Shown here: in pieces, positions 51,247-61,800 of the stretch
How the letters are laid out: every line of letters starts with the position of its first letter
How positions within the stretch are numbered: position 1 is the first letter of the stretch
Origin: Cinclus cinclus
Lineage: Eukaryota > Chordata > Aves > Passeriformes > Cinclidae
Direction of reading: 5' to 3'
NCBI RefSeq assembly: GCF_963662255.1
Contig: NC_085046.1
Coordinates: forward strand, 95,869,324 to 95,933,323
Length of the DNA: 64,000 bases
Program-made: the position numbers and the translations under genes
The notes under the pieces: generated by a model
The model's database searches: none
The model's input: only the letters and a program-made list of their open reading frames with translations
Told to the model about the DNA's origin: nothing

Positions 51247-51295
<49 letters not shown>
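51247..51295. repeat. (TA)n dinucleotide array, about 24 units
   Basis: An uninterrupted AT alternation directly at the truncated 5' edge of the CR1 copy, followed to about 51425 by looser AT-only sequence (atataaata, tatataga). Long TA arrays can extrude cruciforms and are length-variable. Confidence 0.97.
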
Positions 51296-51298
<3 letters not shown>

Positions 51299-52678
51299 GT
51301 GTATAAAAAATATATAAATATATAAATACATACATATATAGAAATATAGAAAATAAATTAAAAATAAGAATATGTTTTATATATTTTATATGTGTATTTA
51401 TATTTATATTGGCGCATATATATGCAACCTGCAGCTGTATGTATTGTGCAGCTTTTAATAAAAAAAATCCAGTCTCTAGAATTAGCGTACCCTTCATTTC
51501 CTCTTTCAACCCTGCCTTCCTGTTTTATGCTCTATTGATTTTTTTCCTTCATCATCTGTGATCAATGTTTAAAAAGACCCAAATGACCTGTGTGTGACTG
51601 TCCTGGACTTTTCCATAAGTATGCAACGACCATATCTTTTTCTAAGGGAATGTATAACTCCCTCTTGACACAGCCCTGGCTGCTTCTGCATAAGAGGATG
51701 CCCCTCCTCAGAGACCTTTCCTTGGTACAGGAAAGAAAGCCATTCATTTCTCATTGGATTTCTGCAGATACGGATAAAATTAATTTTTACCACAGAAAGC
51801 CTAGGGAAGTAGCTAATCCTGGTTAAGATTGTAAATTATCACACTGAATACATTATGAGAGTTCACACAGTGGGAATTTTTGTCTGATGTGCTAACCAAA
51901 CCTTCACCTCCATTACACCTGGAATAACCTCCTTCCTGTTTTTATCTGTGTTTATCTTGAGTTCCTCTTGTGGTGGCGTATTTTATGGGAAGTTCCTGCT
52001 GTGGCTTTGACAGTGGTTTGAGAATGTCAGTTGTGGTCTTTAGGTTCCTGCAAATGGGAACAATTTGTGATCCTCCACAATCCTCAAATGGAGAACAGAT
52101 ATGTCTTATTCCTTACGGGAAAATTATGTGTTTTAGAAAAAAGTGCAGCCTGTCACCTTATTTCCCTGGTGGAGTGTGAGTTTATTAATGAGATAAAAAA
52201 GATCTCTGGTAGTTTTCATGTACTTAAGCCAGCTTTGCTCTGCTCTTCACACCAGCTGGTTCCCCGTGTGAAACCCTTCCTCATGCTCAGCCAAGTGCTC
52301 ACTGAAAAGCAGAAATGTTGGAGGAAAAACAGGGTCAAGGTGATAATAAAGTTCTGCTTCTCCAGTCACACACTGCTCTGCTAACCCCTACAGGGAAAAA
52401 CTTTATGGTGGGAGGAGAAAAAGTCATTCTTTATGTCTGACATAAGCCCCATTTTCAGCTGGCCATCTTTGTTTCTCTTCCATGCCTTCGCCTGTGGTTA
52501 TCATGAAATAATTCCAGCAATAATCATAAGCAGTAACCATTCTTAACCCTGATACTTGAGTGAGTTTTTTGGGACATGGACCTCATAAAGCCATAGAACT
52601 GCATGTAATCAGGCCACAGGGCTCCACACACCATTATTTATGGGAATACTTAAGCTAGGCAGAACAGGAGAAACCTGT
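51296..52678. other. Non-coding DNA, no firm element
   Basis: The first 130 bp continue the AT-only low-complexity zone. The rest, especially 51840-52560, is less AT-rich and includes 'aataaagttctgcttctcc' near 52345, reminiscent of a retroviral LTR polyadenylation region, but no LTR termini were found and no family is assigned. No coding exon recognised. Confidence 0.45.
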
Positions 52679-52813
52679 CACAGAATAGCTGAATATTCTG
52701 AGATGGAGAGGACCCACAAGGATCATTGAGTCCAACTCTGAAGTGAGTGGTCCATGATGGGGAACAAACCCACAACCTTTGTGTTATTAGCAACAACCAA
52801 TTGAACTAATCTC
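52679..52813 (-). mobile_element. tRNA-Ile-derived SINE with CR1 tail (TguSINE1-like)
   Basis: A second copy of the SINE seen at 39.1 kb, and more complete. On the minus strand the head (52813 to about 52748) resembles tRNA-Ile from the A box ('ttagttcaattgg', compare TTAGCTCAGTTGG) through the anticodon loop CTAATAA, keeping the AAU anticodon, to a B-box-like 'ggtttgttcccc'. The CR1-like tail follows ('gaggacccacaaggatcatt', 52708-52727, on the plus strand) and ends in the decayed CR1 terminus 'acagaatagctgaatattc'. Mutations in the stems rule out a working tRNA. Confidence 0.87.
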
Positions 52814-54843
52814 AGTGGGCTCCCACTGTGCATGAGGATCAAACTGCTAATGCAGTCTTTGTAAGCATTTGTTTCACTGTCTTCAGATCATGAAGCCTTT
52901 AAAGGAGACACTTACTTTTCTCTACTTCTGACATAGACCTTTGAGACTTTGATTGAGTACTCAGAATGCCAGGCAATTGAAAACCTAAAAATATTTCATG
53001 TATCTGACTTGAAATAATTGAGACTATCAAGGAAAGGCAAGCATATACTTGTAAGGATAAAACACAGTAAATGCAGGATGAACTACTGCCACCTCTTGAT
53101 TATCTATATTTTAAAGTATTGAAAACAATAGTAAGAGCTGTTTGTGTTTAGAAGGTTAACGTTGAACATACCCTTTCGAATACATATTTTTTCTTTTTTT
53201 TCTTTTTTTTTTTTTGTGGTGGTATCAAAACAGGAAATGGGTAGTCTCAGCAAAAAGAACACATGTGTAACATGGTGAGACAAAATACCAGGAGTGCTAC
53301 TGAGCTAGCTGCAGCATCTCAGTGAAAATCTGTTTAGCTGAACCAACCACATCATATGAAACCAGGAACTGGAGAAATTAGGGCATTTTTGCATAGAAGC
53401 TACTTTTATTATTTCAAATTCTACAAGTAGCTTCCAACCATTTTTTAGATGTCTCTTAATGACTACAAACCTTAGAAACCTAGAAGTCTAGTTTTATGGC
53501 CACATTTTTATCCATAAAATGTAAAGCTGTGTGTGAAAAATGGGCATTGAGTGCCTCAATATTTTATTCTTCTCTGACTAAGTCACAATTAGAAACATCA
53601 CCATTCAATTTGATCACACAAGCAAATGCCTGGCAAATGTCGCTTAGTTGCAAGCTATTAAAATTCAAGCCAAATGCTCTCAATACTTCATGTACTCAAT
53701 AGGTCATCAGGGAATAGTAGTCTGCAGTATTCTCCATATATTACAACTTTACCAAGCAAGAAGAATAACAATTAAGTCACAAAATTCTGTATCAATGTAT
53801 TCATTTCAGCTAAAGGTACCAGAGATCTGTACAAGAGACAGATACATTTTAAATCATTTTACAATTACCAATATAGACTGTAAAGGACTGATACTCAAAT
53901 ACTAACATGAGCACTGTTTAGGTAATTTCCTTTTGTCTCTCATCAAAACATTTCACAAACTACATTTAACTTTTTTTTTTTTACTTCATTAAAAAAACCC
54001 TGAAAAGCTATTCCAACTTCTGACAACTAAAAATAAAAGTATTTTGGATGTGCAAAAATAAATGTTTAAGGAAAAGCTAGATCCTCTCCTATGGCTGATG
54101 AAAATAATGAATGTACTGATTCTTTTTCTCTGTCGGTTTTTCAGACAAAATCTGAAAAAGAAACAGGAAGAAGGAGAAAAGAAAACAGATGCTTCAGGTA
54201 GAATACCTGTATTAACCCCAACTGTTTTTTAATTTAATTAATACAGATATTTCAATCGTTTATTGGAACTTATTGCAATTCACAGAGAATCATAGGTTCA
54301 GAATTGCAAGGGGTCTAAGTAAATAACTGAAATTCAGTCAGATATTGCCCATTGTATCCTGTTCTGGAAATTTTTGATTCAACTAGTTTGATTCAAGAAC
54401 TGAACTTCCACCAGGTTTTTCGTGTGAATAAATAAGGACTATTCTAACACAACATAATTTCCATTTTTTTAATATGAAACATAAAGATCATATTAATAGA
54501 TCAAATGCCTTGTAGAGGAAATCTTGTTTACTATTAGGAGCTGGATGAATTTAATGGAGTAAGGGCATATATGACTCTCTGTAGGGAATATCTGTAAAGT
54601 TAACATGAATTTTGAGTCAAGAGGTCTGTGGGAATGCCTCATATTCAAATGGTATCAGAAGCTTCTCACACTTTCAACTGCACTGCGTACTGTGGACATC
54701 CACAATGATGTCAGATGCACAAATTGTTGTGGATATATCCAAACTGATAAGTTAATGGCACACTTCTTATGAGACTGAAGGGGAAGAAGAAAAAAGAAAA
54801 AGGAGAGAGAAAAAGAGAAAGCAAAACAGAAGAAAGTAATAAC
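52814..54843. other. AT-rich non-coding DNA, nothing identified
   Basis: No gene or mobile element recognised. It contains a T-rich run at 53186-53216. Sequence at 54285-54315 ('gaatcataggttcagaat') faintly recalls a CR1 terminus but is too short to call. Confidence 0.5.
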
Positions 54844-54885
54844 CTCTTCCAAGTGTTCCACTTCCAAGTGTTCCACTTGGAAGAG
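54844..54885. repeat. 15-bp tandem duplication nested in a 12-bp palindrome
   Basis: 'cttccaagtgttcca' occurs twice head to tail (54846-54860 and 54861-54875). The outer 12 bases 'ctcttccaagtg' (54844-54855) and 'cacttggaagag' (54874-54885) are exact reverse complements around an 18-nt loop. It is preceded by a long purine-rich patch (54777-54836). Confidence 0.92.
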
Positions 54886-55193
54886 ATACAGCAGCAACAT
54901 CCAGATGCATATAATCTCAGGGAAGTTTCCCAGTCTAGCAGCCAATTCCTCCAGTATAATTTTTGTTTATAGCTATACATTTTTCAGCAAGACCCACTCA
55001 AACCGCCCACAGTGTCTACCTGTCCTTGATGCAGCTATTGGAGTGTCTTGACCAGATGCAGCTGCTCAGCTTTGTGAATATCTTTGGTAGGGTAATATTT
55101 GTTAAATATATAGAGAACCCTCCCTGGAAAGGGGTCCTGGAAGGAATTGCAGCCCATGGAGTGAAGCTCACACAGGAGCAGGACTTCTGGCAG

Positions 55194-55261
55194 GAATTAT
55201 AGCTCTTGTAAGGACTTATAGCATTATTATAGCATTAAGAATTATAGCATTTGTAAGGACT
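55194..55261. repeat. Short-period duplications (11-bp and 45-bp spacing)
   Basis: A 23-bp segment beginning 'gaattatagc' and ending 'ttgtaaggact' occurs at 55194-55216 and again at 55239-55261 (21 of 23 identical). Between them, 'ttatagcatta' occurs twice in tandem (55216-55226 and 55227-55237), and a near-copy lies at 55242-55252. Confidence 0.9.
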
Positions 55262-55822
55262 GCACCTCATGGAAAGGAGAAAGAAGAGGAGAAGGAAAAG
55301 GACAAGGAGCAGGAGGAGGAGGAAACCTAAATTTTCCAGATCATTTTGCAGATGTATTATTGTAGGAAAAACATTCTGAAACAGCTGCACAGTCCCTAAA
55401 GTCATGCTAAACAGACCATGGAGCAACCAGGCAAGATTTTAATGTTTTATGTAAAAAAGCGTAGTCCTTGAAACATCAGTGGGCAACTCCGTCTGCAACC
55501 TCTGGGTATTAAACTGGTAGTAGTTTGTAATTGTACAACATGCTTTACACTCCTCAGCCAGATGATCTTAATTACCTATTTTCTCCTTTTCATTTTTGTC
55601 TTTGCCTTTCCGGAACTTGACATAAAATGTGATTCTGCTTCTGCATCACTGCTTTTTGAAGAAAATCCTGACAAAAAAAGAAAGACGCTAACTCAATATT
55701 TTACAGATAACATTGTTTTCTACAAAATTCAGGGAAAATCCTATATGAATGAGATGAGGTTTTCTTACAATTCTTTTGACATTTGTCTTTGTATTTTTTA
55801 AGATGCTCATTTAATACTTTTT
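55262..55822. other. Non-coding DNA with a purine-rich patch
   Basis: A purine-rich patch (about 55270-55328; gaggagaaggaa and aggaggaggagg units) is followed by AT-rich DNA with no recognised gene. Confidence 0.5.
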
Positions 55823-55870
55823 TTTTCCTTCCTGAAAGATGATGACTTTTCCTTCCTGAAAGATGATTAC
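55823..55870. repeat. 24-bp tandem duplication
   Basis: 'ttttccttcctgaaagatga' plus 'tgac' (55823-55846) is followed immediately by a copy differing by one base (55847-55870). Confidence 0.95.
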
Positions 55871-58800
55871 TATACTTGTGCTGTCACCTAAAATTTCTGC
55901 TCACTGCCACTTGCTTCTCACTTTAGTAAATACCACTTTCCTGTTACAATGAGCTTCCTGCTACTATGAGCTTTGGGTATTTCCTTTCCTAATTTTCGTG
56001 TAGGTAATGATATTAGTTGAAAGTGAAGATGCGGATTCTTTTGGGGTGTGCCAAAGTTCATCACTTCCAGATGGTGATGTTCTATTTTCTGTACTTACTG
56101 ACTGCACGTGGCTCCTTTCATTATTTCGCTTTCCTGTCACCAAGTAAGAAACTGCATGATGAACTTAGTCACTACATGAAGCAGAACGAGAGCCATCCCC
56201 AAAGAAGGGATTTCTGGAGAGTCAGTCAAGTTTTAATGTCATAACTAGAGATCAACTTGATAAAAGAGTAAATGAAAATAGAAAATTAGCATTAGAAAAA
56301 ACTCAAACTTTCAAAGAAGTTTAAAAATTAGGCATTCATTTCAATGAGTTCACACATAAAGGTTCTGTGCTTCCTTTCTTATTAGTGGAACTATTTCCTA
56401 AGTTGAAAAAAGAGATAATGAATAAAATTGATTGTATCTGTTAGAATAGTAAATATATAATGAACTTTTTTTGCCTTTTGATATATATTAAAATGTAGTT
56501 TTCACAATGACTTATTTCTGAATTATGTAATACTGTAAATCCTAAATAATTTTGTGGAAAAGTATTCAAAAATTAAATGTTATTATTCATGCTTTTTGGC
56601 AGACACCAGTTATTCATACTGCAGGAATCCCAAGGATCATGTTTCTTTTTTAGTCAAACATAGCTCTAGTGACAAATAAAATTACATAAATTCTTATTCT
56701 GTTTTTAATATTGGTTTTATAAGAAAGAAACAAAAGTTCATCAAACTAGAAAGAAATACAAATTTTCTGATTAGTGAAATTATTAAACAGGTCCCTTATT
56801 TTTCATTACTTTTCATCACATTAAAATATAATTTAAATGTTTGAATTGACAAAAATCCTGGTTTTGGTGACAAAAATTTAGATTTAGATACAATCAGCAA
56901 CAGATTGTCATTTTTCCATTTTCAGAAACGGAAAACTTATTTAAAAGGCTACGAGGCATATGGCAGTATGACTAAAGACTCTAGAAGTTATTTCTAAATT
57001 TAATTTCTCAGTTTCTATTCTGATTTTAAGCAAATCACCTTAAAATCTCAGAAGAAGCAACTACAGTTAATCCACACAGTACTGTAAGTACTTCATTTGT
57101 TCACTCCTGCTTGTTCTCCCCTTTGGACAAGACAAGTATGATGACTGCATTAAAATTATGCATATAAATAATAATAAGTCCTATTTTTAATAAAGCAAAT
57201 AAATATATTGTAATATATATTATGCAATATATTACTTTCTAGAATTCCTGCTTCAAACTTTTTAATCAAGTAGTTTTAGTGTAGTATTGTCTCTATGTCT
57301 TGTGTGATTACTTGATGTTGCTACTTAAGAAGATTACAAAGTCATATTGCAGTCTAGACCACTGCTAAGTTTAAATATGGGCAGAAAATTATTTCAGGAA
57401 TCCAATGGATTTTAAATACCTTGTTAATGGTACTTATACTGTTAATACTATCCTATACTGTTAATTCCAGAATTTGGAAATATTAGTTAATATATTTTAA
57501 GTTCATGTAATTTAGTTAATATCTTTCTTAAAAGAGTCTGATGGAACAAAATCAAACAAGATTAAATTCAGAATCACACAAATCAGAAAGACAAAACCTC
57601 TTAATATCTATTCTGACCAACTACCTATTTCCATTATAAGAAGTATTTTCTCACTTATATTTTTCCTGCCGCTCACAAATATTAACACACTGAAATTTGA
57701 TCTATAAAAGACTATTTAAAAACATTTTGTGACTCATGCTAATACATAAAGCTATAAAACTATTATACTCTGTCCTATTCAATTACACATGCTTGATCCA
57801 TTGACAACCTGTTTAGCTGCTGTCTTTCATGTCAAGTAACTTGTGACTTGAAAAATTCAAACAGGTCTAATAATTTGAAGAATAACTATTACCCCATCAT
57901 TTTGAATCAAAAAAAGCCATTCTCCTCTTGTGCTAGGGATATTACTGGTTTCCTGTATTGTTTATCTTTATTTGCCTCTAGCATTAAATGTATTTCACCA
58001 ATAAATGAAATATTTTCTGCCTGTGTTACAGAAATGACAGAAGCTGATTTAAGGAAAGAATTTTTAAATGAAAATGACAGCTAGACAGAAGATAGACAGA
58101 AGGTTATCTAGAAAGTTAAGTCTTTTTCCTGTAGAATAGAAAGTGTAAAGACTAATATTGTAAACTGAAGTAATAAAGTGTATAATATGGTTGTTACTTA
58201 ATAGAGAAAAAGCATTTCTTTAGTAGTCAGAATCCAGTTCTTTCATACCTTCTAAACATATCTGTCAGTTTTCTTCATTGTGTGCATTCACAGATTTCAT
58301 GCATGTAACACAGCAGATACAACACAAGACAATTCCACCCCAATCTTTCATAGTGCAGGTTTGTTGCAGGACTCACAGCAGTGTATAGGTTTGTGCTTGG
58401 TTTCCTTTTCAGGGCTTGGGTGGAGCTATCATATAACAAACAGTGTCAATTCTAAACCAAACACCTGCAATTCAAAAGAGATTAAGCACTGTAGGGCTTT
58501 AAAAACACCAGAGAGGTTTCAGAAACTATCAATTTCTGCTTTTCACAAATTTGTTTGTGGATCCAGTCATGCACAGTGCAGCAGCCCTGCTTATGAGACA
58601 TGAGACCCCTAGTGACAGAACAACTTTTTTTTAGCTAGTGTGTATTAGTGATTCTGTTAAACCTCAGCAAGTCGTAGTGCTGTTGGTGGTCTTGATGAGT
58701 GAAGCTAAACGTTACTCCTGGCTTATTTCCAGGGATGTTCTGCCGCCTGCCAACTGAAAACACATGACATGGAGCAACAGAAGTCTCTGAATTCATTCAT

Positions 58801-61800
58801 TATATGACACTGATAGCAGAAAAATTGGAAAACCACTCAGGTTTGAGATTTTTGCAAAATTAGTATTAAGTGATATTAAAATTGGGCTGATTTTGCTGTA
58901 CTTTTTGTGGAGTCTCACAAAAATATTCCATCTTGAGAAAATATTTTTAATGGATATGATACAAGCTGGCAGCGTCTTCTGCTTGTTTCGACCATCAGTT
59001 TTTGCTTTCCTATTCTTTCTAAGATGTTTTCTATAAAGAACAAAATGTTATTGGCCTGTATGAAGATACAATTCTTCATTAATCACTTCCTTTACAATCG
59101 ATAGGTTTTTGTAAAGAAACACAGGGCATTGCCCTTAGGTTAGCCACCCACTGTATTTTGTAGTCCCTTAGCACAGATACAAATGACTGTCTAAGGTGTA
59201 TGTCAGAACAGGTTGCTGACCTCTGTGTTGTACATTCTTCTTGAAAAACACAGATGAGTCTACTGAATTCATGCATGTTATTTATGTACGGAATAGTGAA
59301 TCAATTTCTTAATTTGTTTATGGATTTCATTAGCTCTAATAAAAATAATTTTAGCTATGAATTAAGAAAAAAAAAAAGTGATTGAAATTGACTATCTTTG
59401 CATTCTTTTAGCATTTTCTTTTGTTTAAATCAGTCAAGCCATAGTATAACTATGAACCCTCAGACAGGTCTTGCAAATTGTGAGCCAATCATCATCTTTT
59501 TGCTGACTTCAGCCAGAACTCATACTCATGAACTGGCAGACATGAGTCACCTGTCCATGAATAGCACCACAATAAGATGGGAAGATCATGTTCAATAACT
59601 TCTACATTAGCATTCAAAATTTAAGTAAACTGCCAGAAAGGGTATTCCAGCAACTAGAGTGCTGTGGTCCTGCTGTGCATCCTTCGCTGCAACTCCAGTG
59701 AGGGAAGATGTGGAGCAATAGTAACAAAGGAAAAAGTTGTCACTAAGTGCCACCCAGAGACCCTGAAACTCAGACTCTTCCTCCCAGGAGAATGTCTGCT
59801 TTGCCTGTGCGCAGACCTGCTGACATGGTTTAGTGATTTAAAGAAAACAACCAAATACCACAACAAAACCCAAGCAAATTCACTGGTTTGATATCAGTCA
59901 GAAGTAAATGAAGGCCATACTATTTAAGTAAGAAGTATCCCTACTTGTGCTTTATCTCCATCTGCCCTCAGACAGCCTTGACTCCCTGCCCCTGCCCTTG
60001 GAGACATTCCACACAGCTGGCATCTGATGGGCTAAAGAGCCTAACCAGCCATCTAGCCTTTAATTAACACAAAATTTTCATTGACATTGCTATCATTTGC
60101 ACTTTAACAAAACCCACAGGATTTACAGCTGCAGCTTCTTCTGAATCTACCATTTCTCAAGAAGCACAGAAAACATCCCTGTCTGTGTTCTCTCAAATCA
60201 TCTGTGTTTATTCAATTCTTTCGTTGTTTTGACTAGCACAGTCTTCCTTAATAATTGTCTTTGAATACAATATTGGGGTTAATAGCTGTAAAATGAAGAC
60301 AACAGACCTACTCATAATGGAAGCAATATAAAAGAATTGCATCAAACAGAAAGTGCTGCTTTTTTCCCCTTCCAATCTAACAAAAATTAGGCCCGTGCAT
60401 TTCATATTTCTTTTGCCATTAGCATATAAATCAACTTGATCTTAATGGGGAGGAGTCAAGAATCCTATTATTTAAAATAGATCTAAATGAATACTATATA
60501 GAGAGTGCTAATACTGTGAGACAATTTTTCACACTTATTTACTGACAGTACATCCCTCTGGGCATAAATTATTGGGAACACATCATTTTAAAGCACAGTG
60601 AGATTCAAAGAATGCATGCAGATGCGTGTTGCTTAGGACTAAATTTAATCACCTCCTGCTTGTGACCGTTTGGCAGCACCAGGAAAGTTCTCTCCAGTAC
60701 CATCTCTCTGAAGCCAAACTAATAAAGTGCTAATTAAAGTAAGTACATGGAAGACATGAACACTAGGAGCCTGGAGTAATTGGCCACAAAAAAGGCAGCT
60801 CTGAAAAACGTCACTTTCTCTGCTGCTCCTGATTAGGGTCTAATTCAAATACCAGTATTTCAGTGCACGTCAAGGTGCTTTGGGAAAGATCTTGGGCTTT
60901 CTCCATTCAGCAGAGGGCTTGCTACAAGTAGCAATACAAATGCTGAAGAAAAAAACCTTATATTTAATCATATGCTACCACCAGGATAACATTTGTGGCA
61001 GTCTGGGCAGTGCACAGAAAGCTTTTCTTTTCATTCCACAGTGGTGAGTCAGACATCAGACAGAAATGAAGGAAAACCACCATTAAAAAGATATATATAT
61101 ATATTAGGCTCTGGAATAGAAATTGTCTCCCAAGCCTGCCACAGCTGAACAGTAATTAATCTGAGGAGCCTTTCATCTCCCTTGCAGACAAGCTGAAAGA
61201 ACACCTACTTGAACTTTCCTGAAGAAATGGGCAAGAAGTGAAAGTCACATCCTTTATTTTTTTTGAAATAGGTTTTATCACTGATTTTCTCTCGAGTACC
61301 ATAAACTTAGTTTTGTTTGTGTGAGTTGATGCACAATTTCATGTTTTTTGCTCTTGCTGTTGTAGCTCAATATCCTCAATTTCCTGCTTTCCTGAAGACA
61401 AATACTTTCTCTCATTTGTTTATATTATCTCTATTTAGTATCCAGAGAAGATACTTTCGAGGTAAATTTATTCTGTGTGTGAAACAGGAAACTGTGCAAC
61501 TAACTAGACAATTCAGTTTGTGAATCACTAGAGCTGGTAGTCTAAAGGGAAATACTTTATATAAAAATAATCATACTACATTCATAATTTAATGCACTAT
61601 CAAGTTACTAAATCCCATATATGGCCATCCATTTAAGCATCAGATTTCAGCAAGAAATTGACCTCTGTTCAACCAGGCACTTAAACATATAATTAATCTC
61701 GCAAGATTATAAACTTAAGTTAATTGTTAATTTTCTGAGTTTGAAAGCATTGTTAGTTGTAAGGCTTCTCACTAAGTTATCCAAAAAGAAGGACACCATT

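Noticed and set aside
51840..52560. Possible LTR with an 'aataaagttctgc' polyadenylation-like motif
   Set aside because: No terminal inverted pair or flanking duplication was found. A single AATAAA is common in AT-rich DNA.
54285..54315. CR1-like terminus 'gaatcataggttcagaat'
   Set aside because: Too short and too diverged, with no adjoining CR1 sequence.
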